Below are positions 17,008 to 25,599 of a stretch of DNA of 64,000 nt, piece by piece. The stretch is from Rhodanobacter sp. 7MK24 (lineage in GTDB: Bacteria; Pseudomonadota; Gammaproteobacteria; Xanthomonadales; Rhodanobacteraceae). The notes under the pieces are model-generated. The model ran no database searches, was not told the origin of the DNA, and saw only the letters and a list, made by a program, of their open reading frames with translations. The DNA lies in contig NZ_JACYXL010000012.1 of NCBI RefSeq assembly GCF_014842995.1, forward strand, positions 1 through 64,000, in the 5' to 3' direction. Position 1 is the stretch's first letter; each line of letters starts with the position of its first letter. The position numbers and the translations under genes were made by a program.

Positions 17008-17346
17008 TCAGGCCAACGGTGGCCGCAAGGGTGGCGCGTGGGCCAGATCGGGAGCCTCGGCAGGCCATGCCTGCCAAGTCACTGCTGCGAAACGCGCAAG
17101 GCCGACCGGCACGACAAAAACCGGCAGCGTCGCCGTCACGTGCGCACAGGCGCAATCGGCATGCACGCCATCCGCGTGCACCGGCGCAGGCGCGCCATGG
17201 TGTTGCGTCATCACCTTCGTCCCATCCATGCCTGCACAGCAATCGGCCTTTGCAAACGCCGTGAAGGCCACGCCCAACCATGCGCACAAGGCCAGCGCGA
17301 ACAACACGCGGCAGCGACGCAGACGGCAGAGGAAGGGTTGGCGCAT
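17008..17346 (-). CDS. copL: CopL-like metal-binding regulatory protein
   Basis: This 112-residue protein has a hydrophobic N-terminal segment (about residues 12-32) and Cys/His pairs (ADCCAGMDG, HHG, HADCACAH), and ends in a Pro-rich RPPLA. Its size, the 'C-x-C-x-H-x-x-x-x-LP' block and position directly before copAB match the CopL family of xanthomonads, which is needed for copper induction of copAB. Earlier in-frame starts (17364, 17382) are possible; ATG 17346 begins a clean signal-like N-terminus. How CopL works is not settled, and an attenuation-like role has been proposed. It is divergent from rlmJ with a gap of 92 bases. Confidence 0.7.
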   Translation of the reverse strand: MRQPFLCRLRRCRVLFALALCAWLGVAFTAFAKADCCAGMDGTKVMTQHHGAPAPVHADGVHADCACAHVTATLPVFVVPVGLARFAAVTWQAWPAEAPDLAHAPPLRPPLA

Positions 17347-17438
17347 GCAGCGAGCATAGCCATGCATGCCGAAAGCACTCAACTCTGGAGGAGGCTCTAT
17401 GCGGCCTATACTGGCGCACCCTGCCCACGAACGCCCCT

Positions 17439-18362
17439 ATGAACTATCGCCACGCCTACCACGCGGGCAATTTCGCCGACGTCCTGAAGCACGTCTTGCT
17501 GCTGGCGCTGATCGAGGCGCTCAAGCACAAGCCTGCACCGTTCTGCGTGATCGATACCCACGCCGGCAGCGGCTGCTATGCGCTGGACAGCGTCGAAGCC
17601 GACAAGACCGGCGAATACAAGGACGGCATCAACCGCCTGCTGTTTCCTGATCTCGCCGGCGCCAGCCACGAGCCGCTGCCGCCACTGCTGCGCCGATGGC
17701 TGGATTCCATCCTCGCGTTGCCCGGGAACGAACACGGCGTGAAACTCTACCCCGGCTCGCCTCTGCAGGCCGCACAAGCCATGCGCGACATCGACGGCGC
17801 GCAACTGTGCGAACTGCACCCCGAGGAAGCCGCACGCTTGCGCGAGCTGTTCCACCGCGATCCGCGTGTGCACGTGCATGAACGCAACGGCTACGAGGCG
17901 CTGAAAGCGCTCCTACCACCGAAGGAAAAACGCGGCCTGGTCTTGATCGATCCGCCCTACGAGGCGCAGGAAGCCGAGTACCGGCTGATCGAGCAGACCT
18001 TGAAGGAGGCGCTGCAACGCTGGCCCGGCGGAATCTACGCCATCTGGTACCCGATCAAGCGACGCAGCCAGGTGCAACCGTTCCTGCGATGGCTCACGCA
18101 CTGCGGCGCCAAGCGCGTGCTGCGCGCGGAGCTGCTGGTGCACGGCGGCGACTCGCCGCTGCGCCTCAACGGCTCGGGCATGGCCATCATCAATGCCCCT
18201 TGGCAGTTGGACGAAACCCTGCGTGAACCGCTGCGCGCGATGGCCCGCCTGCTTGCCCAGGGACACCCCGCCGAATGGAAGCTGGACTGGCTGGTGGATG
18301 AGGCTGCGCCTGCGCCACCGGCCAGAACCGCGAAACTACCTCCTTCGCCACGCCGTCGCTAA
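17439..18362 (+). CDS. rlmJ: 23S rRNA (adenine-2030-N6)-methyltransferase RlmJ
   Basis: The 307-residue protein begins MNYRHAYHAGNFADVLKHVLL, the hallmark start of RlmJ. It has the SAM motif VIDTHAGSG (37-45) and the catalytic N6-adenine motif DPPY (171-174). RlmJ methylates A2030 of 23S rRNA before ribosome assembly. A basic Pro/Arg-rich tail of about 25 residues extends beyond the E. coli length (280). The N-terminal signature fixes the start at 17439, although the frame is open upstream. Confidence 0.95.
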   Translation: MNYRHAYHAGNFADVLKHVLLLALIEALKHKPAPFCVIDTHAGSGCYALDSVEADKTGEYKDGINRLLFPDLAGASHEPLPPLLRRWLDSILALPGNEHGVKLYPGSPLQAAQAMRDIDGAQLCELHPEEAARLRELFHRDPRVHVHERNGYEALKALLPPKEKRGLVLIDPPYEAQEAEYRLIEQTLKEALQRWPGGIYAIWYPIKRRSQVQPFLRWLTHCGAKRVLRAELLVHGGDSPLRLNGSGMAIINAPWQLDETLREPLRAMARLLAQGHPAEWKLDWLVDEAAPAPPARTAKLPPSPRRR

Positions 18363-18405
18363 GCTCACTGCATCGTTGTTGCGATCTTCGATCCTGGAGT
18401 CCGCC

Positions 18406-18909
18406 ATGCGTCCCGTCACCCGCACCCTCCTCCTGTCTTCCGTGCTGCTCGGCCTGGCCGCCTGCGCCCCCCCGCCGATCTACAAAATCGCTCCCGGCAC
18501 GCTTGCCGCCACGCCGGCCCAGGTGGCCCAGACACCGGAGCAGTTCGCACAAGGCCAGGTGATCTGGGGAGGCCGCGTGGTGGGTGTGCGCAACCTACCG
18601 GACCACAGTGAAATCGAGGTGCTTGCCTACCCGATCGACTCCTCGCAGCGTCCCCGCTTCGGCGCGGGCGCCAGCGGCCGCTTCATCGCCATCGTGCCCG
18701 GCTACGCCGAGCCGATGAACTATCCGGGCGGCGCGCCCATCACGGTGGACGGCCAACTCGGCGGCACCCGCGTCGGCAAGGTCGGGCAAGCGGACTACGT
18801 GTTCCCGCTGGTGAAGATCGCGCAATCGCATGTGTGGACACCCGACGAAATGCGCAGCGGGCACCCGAATGTCAGCTTCGGTGTGGGCGTGGGCGTCGGC
18901 ATCCGCTGA
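18406..18909 (+). CDS. Slp-family outer-membrane lipoprotein
   Basis: This 167-residue lipoprotein has a signal peptide with lipobox LAAC (C20) and belongs to the Slp/YeaY family, starvation- or stationary-phase-induced lipoproteins of unknown biochemical role. The family core 'GQVIWGGRVVGVRN...SEIEVLAYPID' is at residues 49-80. It starts 43 bases after rlmJ and may be co-transcribed. A hairpin at 18911 follows the stop. The C-terminus ends in Gly/Val repeats. Confidence 0.85.
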   Translation: MRPVTRTLLLSSVLLGLAACAPPPIYKIAPGTLAATPAQVAQTPEQFAQGQVIWGGRVVGVRNLPDHSEIEVLAYPIDSSQRPRFGAGASGRFIAIVPGYAEPMNYPGGAPITVDGQLGGTRVGKVGQADYVFPLVKIAQSHVWTPDEMRSGHPNVSFGVGVGVGIR

Positions 18910-18910
18910 A

Positions 18911-18938
18911 CCTTCGCGTCACCACGGCTACGCGAAGG
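18911..18938 (+). terminator. hairpin after the Slp lipoprotein gene
   Basis: Nine-base arms CCTTCGCGT / ACGCGAAGG surround a ten-base loop directly after the stop codon. No T-run follows, so termination is plausible but unproven. Confidence 0.4.
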
Positions 18939-19056
18939 CAACGAAGCGGCTGCCGGGCTCATGGCGGCTCTGTTCCTGCCGCCAGCGCAGTCAGCGATCA
19001 AGCTGATGAACTGTCAGATCAAGCGCGGCGAGGCTTGGCACGCCTGCCCCGCCGTC

Positions 19057-19143
19057 TGCTGTGCATCAGCACAGCACGACGGAGCAATAGAAAGCAGGAC
19101 TGGCCGACGCACCGCAACAGCTGACGACTGCAGTCAGTCCTGC
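19057..19143. repeat. two hairpins between convergent genes
   Basis: TGCTGTGC/GCACAGCA (19057-19076, four-base loop) is followed by GCAGGACTG/CAGTCCTGC (19094-19143, longer loop). They sit just past the 3' end of the membrane-protein gene at 19149 and may end transcription from the right. Confidence 0.4.
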
Positions 19144-19148
19144 GCTTC

Positions 19149-19814
19149 CTATACGCGCGGACCGCGGGCGATGAGCCGGCTTTGCATCAAGGCCGCGGTG
19201 TGCAACATCAGAAACAGCGGGACCAGAAACGCCGGGATCACCAGCAGTGGCAGCGTTGCCATCGGCGCAGTCGTGATCTCGCCCGCGGCTCCACTGGACA
19301 AAGTGGCACTCAGGGTTCCAAGGACGATGGCCACGGCAAGATCGAGCATGCCGAACAGGTTCCATCGGACGAATGCCCGGCTGCCGGCAAAGTCACTGCG
19401 ACGCACGAGAGCCAGGATCATCCATGGGGCGGCGAAGCCGACTGCCATGTCGCCAAGACCCGCCGGCAACGCAAACATGGCCGGCAGCACATTGTGTGCG
19501 TACAGCGACAGAAAACCCAGGCCGGCCCATCGCCAGGCCTGCATGGCCGTGATCAGACGCAGGTCGAGCGAAAGAATGAATGCGCGGAACGACGGCGAGA
19601 ACCGTAGCCACGCAAAAAACATCAACAGAGGCGCACCAACCCCGATGGCTATGGCGACCGGTGGCTGCCCGGGACGCCCGACGAAGGCGCCGGATATACC
19701 GAGCGACACGACAAGCACGAACCATGCGGCCAAGACCAGGACGATTCCCTGACGAATGTTGCTAGTTCCGTGAGGCCCCTGCGTGGCGGGGCGCGGAAGA
19801 ACTGTGGCTGACAT
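19149..19814 (-). CDS. hypothetical membrane protein with about six helices
   Basis: This 221-residue protein is mostly hydrophobic, with six or seven predicted membrane segments from residue 24 to 210. I do not recognise the family. No catalytic motif stands out; N-terminal residues 1-22 are polar and cytoplasmic-like. It is divergent from the HxlR regulator at 19920, and the shared 105-base gap contains a perfect operator-like palindrome near its own start, so it is the likely target of that regulator. A transport or redox-membrane role is possible but only a guess. Confidence 0.6.
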   Translation of the reverse strand: MSATVLPRPATQGPHGTSNIRQGIVLVLAAWFVLVVSLGISGAFVGRPGQPPVAIAIGVGAPLLMFFAWLRFSPSFRAFILSLDLRLITAMQAWRWAGLGFLSLYAHNVLPAMFALPAGLGDMAVGFAAPWMILALVRRSDFAGSRAFVRWNLFGMLDLAVAIVLGTLSATLSSGAAGEITTAPMATLPLLVIPAFLVPLFLMLHTAALMQSRLIARGPRV

Positions 19815-19830
19815 GAGCGTCTCCTCAAGT

Positions 19831-19849
19831 AACTTGCATTTTGCAAGTT
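19831..19849. promoter_or_regulatory. probable HxlR operator palindrome
   Basis: AACTTGCA and its reverse complement TGCAAGTT are separated by three T bases, 17 bases upstream of the membrane-protein ATG. A looser GCAAG-N8-CTTGC dyad lies at 19882-19899 before the regulator gene. Both are in the gap shared by the divergent genes. Confidence 0.6.
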
Positions 19850-19919
19850 TGTGGCAAAAGTACCCGACTAGCTTTCATAATGCAAGCAACAAATCTTGCT
19901 GTCATGGAGAGCCGCCACA

Positions 19920-20333
19920 ATGAGCACCGCCAAGTCTTTCGCACGTTCCGCTTGCGCGGTCGCCAATTCGCTCGACATCGTCGGCGACAAATGGTCGTTG
20001 CTGGTGGTGCGCGACCTGCTGCACGGCAAGAGCACCTACGGCGAAATCGCGGACTCCCCGGAACACATCCCGACCAACATCCTCGCGGAGCGCCTCAGAC
20101 GCCTGGAGGCCGCCGGCATCATCATCGGCACGCCCTACCAGGAGCGCCCGGTGCGCTATGCCTACACGCTCACCCCGAAAGGCAGGGCCCTGGGCGACGT
20201 GCTGCTCGCGTTCGTACGCTGGGGCAAGCAATACATACCGGGAACGGTGACGATGGGCTCGGGACCGGCAGGCAGCGGAGCGGCAACAAAGGCCTCGAAC
20301 GCACACCGCGCGCGCAAGACACAAGCGAAGTAA
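19920..20333 (+). CDS. HxlR-family transcriptional regulator
   Basis: This 137-residue winged-helix protein has the HxlR signature (ACAVANSLDIVGDKWSLLVVRDLL; ILAERLRRLEAAGII; YTLTPKGRAL). HxlR proteins are small dimeric regulators that often respond to electrophiles or aldehydes and control a divergent gene. Here that gene is the membrane protein at 19149-19814, with a palindrome at 19831. The single Cys12 near the N-terminus is placed like the redox-sensing cysteine of several HxlR proteins, so thiol sensing is possible. The ATG at 19920 gives the family-length N-terminus. Confidence 0.85.
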   Translation: MSTAKSFARSACAVANSLDIVGDKWSLLVVRDLLHGKSTYGEIADSPEHIPTNILAERLRRLEAAGIIIGTPYQERPVRYAYTLTPKGRALGDVLLAFVRWGKQYIPGTVTMGSGPAGSGAATKASNAHRARKTQAK

Positions 20334-20409
20334 GGTCCCGGGGAAGACTTCGGCGACGAATGCACACCACTACAATGGCCGCCCCAGATCATGGCCCGCA
20401 TGACCGACC

Positions 20410-20958
20410 ATGCCGACGTCGCACGCCGCGCCTTTCATCGCTCATCCCATCGCCCACATGCGCTCGCCCTACGCACGGCGCATCGATGCCCCGCATCAAT
20501 CGGTAGTGGTGGCCGGCACCGAGACAGGGGTCGAGGCGGAAGCACGCATCGAGTTCGTCGAAACCGTGCCGGCTGAGGCGTTTGCCGATCTCGCCGGGTT
20601 CGAACGGATCTGGCTGCTGTTCGTGTTCCATCGCAGCGAGGGTTGGAAACCGCAGGTGCGGCCGCCGCGCGGCGGTGGCAAACGCAGCGTGCTGGCCACA
20701 CGCTCGCCACATCGGCCCAATGCGATCGGCTTGTCGGCCGTTGAACTGATAGGCGTCGAGGAGCGGGCGTTGCGCGTGCGCGGCGTAGACCTGCTGGACG
20801 GCACGCCGATTCTCGACATCAAGCCCTATGTGCCTTACGCCGACGCGTTCCCCGCTTCGCGAGCAGGCTGGATCGACGCCGTCGACATGGCACAAGGCCG
20901 CCATTCCGCCCCCGGACCGAAGCGGCCACGACGGCCTCCGGGCAAGCCCCCAGGCTGA
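20410..20958 (+). CDS. trmO: tRNA (N6-threonylcarbamoyladenosine-37 N6)-methyltransferase TrmO, short form
   Basis: This 182-residue protein has the TsaA/UPF0066 beta-barrel with the signature SVLATRSPHRPNAIGLSAVEL (about residues 96-116), which builds the SAM site. TrmO adds a methyl group to t6A37 in tRNAs reading ACY codons. E. coli TrmO has 235 residues with a small C-terminal domain; here the chain stops soon after the catalytic domain with a basic Pro-rich tail, as in many other bacteria. It lies 76 bases after the HxlR gene, with no functional link evident. Confidence 0.85.
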   Translation: MPTSHAAPFIAHPIAHMRSPYARRIDAPHQSVVVAGTETGVEAEARIEFVETVPAEAFADLAGFERIWLLFVFHRSEGWKPQVRPPRGGGKRSVLATRSPHRPNAIGLSAVELIGVEERALRVRGVDLLDGTPILDIKPYVPYADAFPASRAGWIDAVDMAQGRHSAPGPKRPRRPPGKPPG

Positions 20959-21058
20959 ACCGAAGGATATGTGCGACTGCGCCAAATTGGCGCAAGAGCT
21001 TGCATCCAGGCTGTAACCATATCATGCTGCATTGCACACAATACGCAAGAGTATTGAA

Positions 21059-21661
21059 ATGAGTACTGCCAGCTTGCGCTCGATGGCTTCGCATCCTTCC
21101 CTGTCTTCGCGCAGCCACGCGCGCCATGCCCCCACGCTCAGCGTGCATACCGCGCAAGGCGAGCGCGTGCGCAGCCGCGACGGTCGCGAACTGTGGCTGC
21201 GCGGGATCGAGTCAGGTGACGTGGCGGCGCTGCAGCGTTGCTTTACGCGCCTGTCTCCGGAGGACATCCGCCGCCGCTTCCTGCATGCCATGTCCGAGTT
21301 GCCCCTGCCGATGGCGCAACGCCTGTGCAATACCGATCCGGCACTAGAAACCGCGCTGGTGCTGGTGGACGAATCCGTACGCCCTGCCGAGATCCGCGGC
21401 GTGGGCCGAATCTATGTGGACGAGGCTGCCGACAGCGCCGAGTTCTCGGTGATCGTGGAGCGGGACTGGAGCCGCATCGGCCTCGGCGCGCTGCTGATGC
21501 AGCGGCTGGTGGATGATTGCCGCCACCGTGGCCTCGCCGAAATCTGGGGTTATGTGCTGCTAGAGAATCGTCCCATGCTTGAGCTGTGCCGCGAGCTGGG
21601 CTTCACCCGCAGGCTGATGCCGGACGAACCGGGCACGGCGCAGATTAGATTGACGCTGTAA
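21059..21661 (+). CDS. GNAT-family N-acetyltransferase
   Basis: This 200-residue protein has a single GNAT domain with the acetyl-CoA loop RIGLGALLMQRL (about residues 139-150). The opening of the domain (GDVAALQRCFTRLSPEDIRRRFLHAMSEL) resembles the C-terminal acetyltransferase domain of Pat/YfiQ protein lysine acetyltransferases, but the large acyl-CoA-synthetase-like domain is absent. A protein or small-molecule acceptor is equally possible. Start ATG 21059 is favoured; 21083 would also work. No ribosome site decides it. Confidence 0.75.
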   Translation: MSTASLRSMASHPSLSSRSHARHAPTLSVHTAQGERVRSRDGRELWLRGIESGDVAALQRCFTRLSPEDIRRRFLHAMSELPLPMAQRLCNTDPALETALVLVDESVRPAEIRGVGRIYVDEAADSAEFSVIVERDWSRIGLGALLMQRLVDDCRHRGLAEIWGYVLLENRPMLELCRELGFTRRLMPDEPGTAQIRLTL

Positions 21662-21985
21662 TTCGCCTGGCTCCCTGTCCCCGATGGGCAAAACCATGTC
21701 GTTTGCGAGCCGCTGGCTTGCACATGGCTTGATCCGAGCGCTGACGCGAGGTCCGCTGGAGTTACCGGTAGGAACGAGTCTGGCAACTCGCTGAGGTGAG
21801 GACCCTGCTTGCGTTGCCGCAGAGCAGGAGCTGTTCCGTCGGCAACATTCCCGCGAACACCCTCCCCCTCACCTCGATCCTCTCCCTGGCGCGGAGAAGA
21901 AGAAAGGCTAAGCTTGCGCATCGCGCTACACTTGAACGCTTTCCCGGCGCGGCTCCACATCCACGCCCCCAGCGCCTGCGTGCCC
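21662..21985. other. intergenic gap before mfd
   Basis: No gene is supported here. The right half contains a copy of the 'CCCTCACC...CCTCTCCC' repeat (21868-21905). The left part is unremarkable GC-rich sequence; a promoter for mfd must lie here, but I could not place one. Confidence 0.5.
21868..21905. repeat. degenerate copy of the CCTCACC-CTCTCCC repeat
   Basis: CCCCCTCACCTCGATCCTCTCCC matches copies at 42544 and 60413, but here the palindromic partner has drifted (GGCGCGGAGAAGAAGAAAG). It is one member of a dispersed family in this window. Confidence 0.55.
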
Positions 21986-24900
21986 ATGTCCGCTCCGATC
22001 CCGCATCCCCCGCTCCCCTCCTCACCGAAGCAACGCCGCTACTGGACGCCACCGCACGGTTCGTCGCGCGCCCTGTTGCTGGCGGAAGCCGCACGTTCGC
22101 ACGAGGGCCTGTTGGTGGCGGTGACGCGCGACACCCAGCGCGCCTCGGCACTCGAGGACGAGTTGCGCATCTTCGCCGGCGACCTGCCGGTGCTGCATTT
22201 CCCGGACTGGGAAACCCTGCCCTACGACGCCTTCAGCCCACACCCGGAGATCGTCTCGCAGCGCATCGCCACGCTGTACCGCCTGCCCGGCGTGAAGCGC
22301 GGCGTACTGGTGGTGCCGGTGGCCACGCTGATGCAACGCATCGCGCCACGCTCGCACATCACCGGCTCCGGCCTGGCGGTGGCGAAGGGACAGAAGTTCG
22401 ATCTCGCCGCCGAACAGCGCCGGCTGGAAGCTGTCGGTTATCGCAACGTGCCGCAGGTAGCTGAACCCGGCGATTTCGCCGTGCGCGGTGCCTTGATCGA
22501 TATCTTTCCGATGGGAGCGGCCGAGCCTTATCGCGTCGAGCTGTTCGACGACGAGGTGGAGTCGATCCGCAGCTTCGACCCGGAAACCCAACGCTCCGCA
22601 CAGCCGGTAGAGAAGGTGGAGCTGTTGCCGGCACGCGAGTTCCCGCTCACCGAGCAGGCCGCCAAGGATTTCCGCAGCGCCTTGCGCGAGCGCTTTCCCA
22701 TCGACGTGCGCCGTTGCCCGCTGTACCAGGACATGAAGGAAGGCGTGACGCCAGGCGGCATCGAGTACTACCTGCCGCTGTTCTTCCCGATGAAGAGTCC
22801 GCGCATGGATGTGCGGGGTGTTGCGGAAGGTCCGCTTACGGGTACCGCCACGCTTTTCGACTACCTCGCCGACGACGCCCTCATCGTATTGGGCGAAGGT
22901 TCGGGCGAAGCCAGCGAAGGGTTCTGGACGCAAACCGGCGAGCGCTACGACCAGCGCGCCCACGACATTGAGCGCCCCGTGTTGCCACCGGGTGAGCTTT
23001 ACCTCTCGCCCGAGCAATTGCGCGAGCAGCTCAACAAGCGCCTGCGTGTGGAGATGGTGGACAGCGGCCATGCACACGCGGTGGATGCCGGCACGCAACC
23101 CGCGCCGGAGCTGCCGTTGAGCCGGAAGGGCGAGGAGCCTGGCACTTCGCTGCGGCATTTCCTCGAAAGCTATCGCGGTCGAGTACTGGTAGCTGCGGAT
23201 TCGGCGGGCCGGCGCGAGGCGTTGCTGGAAACCTTGGCGGGCGCAGGACTCAAGCCGGCGCAGACTGAAAACTGGCAGCGCTTCATCTCGCCGCAGCCAG
23301 GTAGTCCGGAAGAAAAGTTCGCCATCACCATCGCCCCGCTGGAACAGGGTTTCGCGCTCAAACAACCCATCCTCACCGTGCTCACCGAGCGCGAACTGTT
23401 CGGTGAGCGCGTGCGCAGCGAGCGGCGCCGGCGGCGCGGTGCGGCGCGCGATCCCGACACCATCATCCGCGACCTCACCGAGCTTTCCATCGGCTCGCCC
23501 ATCGTGCACGTGGACCACGGCGTGGGCCGCTACCAGGGCCTGCTGTCGATGGAACTGGGCGGCATGGAGGGCGAGTTCCTGGTCATCGAGTACGCCAAGG
23601 GCGACAAGCTCTACGTGCCGGTGGCGCAGCTCGGCCTGGTCAGCCGCTACAGCGGCACCGCGCCGGAGCTGGCGCCTATGCACTCGTTGGGCGGCGACGC
23701 GTGGGAACGCGCGCGCAAGAAAGCCGCCGAGAAGGTGCGCGACGTGGCCGCGGAACTGCTGGCCATCTACGCGCAGCGCGAAGCGCGCGGCGGCGTGTCG
23801 CTGCCCATCGACCGCCTGCTGGTCGAGGAGTTCGGCGCCAGCTTCCCGTTCGAGGAAACGCCCGATCAGGAACAGGCGATCGCCGCCGTGCTCGGCGACC
23901 TCGCCGCGCCACGCGCGATGGATCGCGTGATCTGCGGCGACGTCGGCTTCGGCAAGACCGAAGTGGCGCTGCGCGCCGCCTTCGCCGCCGCCACCGCGGG
24001 CAAGCAGGTAGCGGTGCTGGTGCCCACCACCCTGCTCGCCCAGCAGCACTACCGCAACTTCGCCGACCGTTTCGCCGACTGGCCGGTGAAGGTGGACGTG
24101 CTCTCGCGCTTCAAATCCACCAAGGAAGTGAACGACGCACTCAAGCGCCTCGCCGACGGCCAGATCGACGTGATCGTGGGCACGCACAAGCTGCTGCAGC
24201 CCGACATCAAGTTCAAGAACCTCGGGCTCGTCGTGGTGGACGAAGAGCAGCGCTTCGGCGTGCGCCAGAAGGAACAGCTGAAGAAGCTGCGCGCGGAAGT
24301 CGACCTGCTCACCATGACCGCCACGCCGATCCCGCGCACGCTGAACATGGCGATGAGCGGGCTGCGCGACCTCTCGCTGATCACCACGCCGCCCGCACAC
24401 CGCATGGCCGTGCGCACCTTCATCTCGGCGTGGGACCCCGCCACCATCCGCGAGGCGTTCCAGCGCGAGCTGCAGCGCGGCGGCCAGGTGTATTTCCTGC
24501 ACAACGAAGTGGAGAGCATCGAGCGCACCGCGCGCGAGCTGGAGGAGCTGATCCCCGACGCGCGCATCGGCGTGGCCCACGGCCAGATGGCCGAGCGCGA
24601 ACTGGAACGCGTGATGGCGGACTTCCACCGCCAGCGCTTCAACGTGCTGGTGTGCACCACCATCATCGAGACCGGCATCGACATCCCCACCGCCAACACC
24701 ATCATCATCGACCGCGCCGACCGTTTCGGCCTCGCGCAGCTGCACCAGCTGCGCGGCCGGGTGGGCCGTTCGCACCACCGCGCCTACGCCTACCTGATCG
24801 TGCCCGACCGCAAGTCGATCACCGCCGACGCGGAGAAACGGCTGGAGGCGCTGGCTTCGCTGGAAGAACTCGGCGCCGGCTTCACCCTCGCCACGCACGA

Positions 24901-25501
24901 CCTGGAGATCCGCGGCGCGGGCGAGCTGCTGGGCGACGAGCAGTCCGGCCAGATCCAGGAAATCGGCTTCGGCCTCTACACCGAGCTGCTCGACCGCGCC
25001 GTGCGCGCGCTGAAGAGCGGCAAGGTGCCCGACTTCGACCTGTCCAGCGAACACGAGACCGAGGTCGAGCTGCACCTGCCTGCGCTGATCCCCGACGACT
25101 ACCTGCCCGACGTGCACACGCGTCTGACGCTGTACAAGCGCATCGCCAGCGCGCGCAACGAGGACGCGCTGCGCGACCTGCAGGTGGAGATGATCGACCG
25201 CTTCGGCCTGCTGCCCGAACCGAGCAAGACCCTGTTCGCGCTGTCCAGCCTCAAGCTGATGGCGACGCCATTGGGCATACGCAAGCTCGATTTCGGCCCG
25301 AACGGCGGCCGCATCGTGTTCCGCGACAAGCCCGAGGTCGATCCGATGGCGATCATCAAGCTGATCCAGAGCCTGCCACGCGTGTACAAGCTGGACGGCC
25401 AGGACAAGCTACGCGTCACCCTCGACCTCCCCGGCGCCAGCGAACGCATCCGCAGCGCGCAGGAAGTCCTGATATTGCTGGGAGCACGGCACCCGGGTTG
25501 A
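21986..25501 (+). CDS. mfd: transcription-repair coupling factor Mfd
   Basis: This 1171-residue ATP-driven DNA translocase removes RNA polymerase stalled at lesions and recruits UvrA. Visible in order are the UvrB-like N-terminal module (about residues 25-350), the CarD-like RNA-polymerase-interaction domain (SPIVHVDHGVGRYQGL, near 503), the helicase core with Walker A GDVGFGKT near 651 and DEEQ near 752, a TRG/motif VI region (QLHQLRGRVGRSHHRAYAYL) and the C-terminal TRCF domain. Length agrees with E. coli (1148). The frame is open for 59 codons upstream, but homology starts at about the ATG at 21986. It appears monocistronic. Confidence 0.97.
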   Translation: MSAPIPHPPLPSSPKQRRYWTPPHGSSRALLLAEAARSHEGLLVAVTRDTQRASALEDELRIFAGDLPVLHFPDWETLPYDAFSPHPEIVSQRIATLYRLPGVKRGVLVVPVATLMQRIAPRSHITGSGLAVAKGQKFDLAAEQRRLEAVGYRNVPQVAEPGDFAVRGALIDIFPMGAAEPYRVELFDDEVESIRSFDPETQRSAQPVEKVELLPAREFPLTEQAAKDFRSALRERFPIDVRRCPLYQDMKEGVTPGGIEYYLPLFFPMKSPRMDVRGVAEGPLTGTATLFDYLADDALIVLGEGSGEASEGFWTQTGERYDQRAHDIERPVLPPGELYLSPEQLREQLNKRLRVEMVDSGHAHAVDAGTQPAPELPLSRKGEEPGTSLRHFLESYRGRVLVAADSAGRREALLETLAGAGLKPAQTENWQRFISPQPGSPEEKFAITIAPLEQGFALKQPILTVLTERELFGERVRSERRRRRGAARDPDTIIRDLTELSIGSPIVHVDHGVGRYQGLLSMELGGMEGEFLVIEYAKGDKLYVPVAQLGLVSRYSGTAPELAPMHSLGGDAWERARKKAAEKVRDVAAELLAIYAQREARGGVSLPIDRLLVEEFGASFPFEETPDQEQAIAAVLGDLAAPRAMDRVICGDVGFGKTEVALRAAFAAATAGKQVAVLVPTTLLAQQHYRNFADRFADWPVKVDVLSRFKSTKEVNDALKRLADGQIDVIVGTHKLLQPDIKFKNLGLVVVDEEQRFGVRQKEQLKKLRAEVDLLTMTATPIPRTLNMAMSGLRDLSLITTPPAHRMAVRTFISAWDPATIREAFQRELQRGGQVYFLHNEVESIERTARELEELIPDARIGVAHGQMAERELERVMADFHRQRFNVLVCTTIIETGIDIPTANTIIIDRADRFGLAQLHQLRGRVGRSHHRAYAYLIVPDRKSITADAEKRLEALASLEELGAGFTLATHDLEIRGAGELLGDEQSGQIQEIGFGLYTELLDRAVRALKSGKVPDFDLSSEHETEVELHLPALIPDDYLPDVHTRLTLYKRIASARNEDALRDLQVEMIDRFGLLPEPSKTLFALSSLKLMATPLGIRKLDFGPNGGRIVFRDKPEVDPMAIIKLIQSLPRVYKLDGQDKLRVTLDLPGASERIRSAQEVLILLGARHPG

Positions 25502-25599
25502 GCGCGCGTCGGGCACATCACGCGATCCGCGTGACAGCTGTCAGTGGCGCGACCCTCGCGTCCATCAAACAATGGCCCATCTCGCCGGGAGCACAAGCC

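Noticed and set aside
22022..25117. 1031-codon open frame antisense to mfd
   Set aside because: High-GC shadow frame. The composition (His/Gln/Arg/Ala-rich, no domains) and complete overlap with mfd show it is not a gene.
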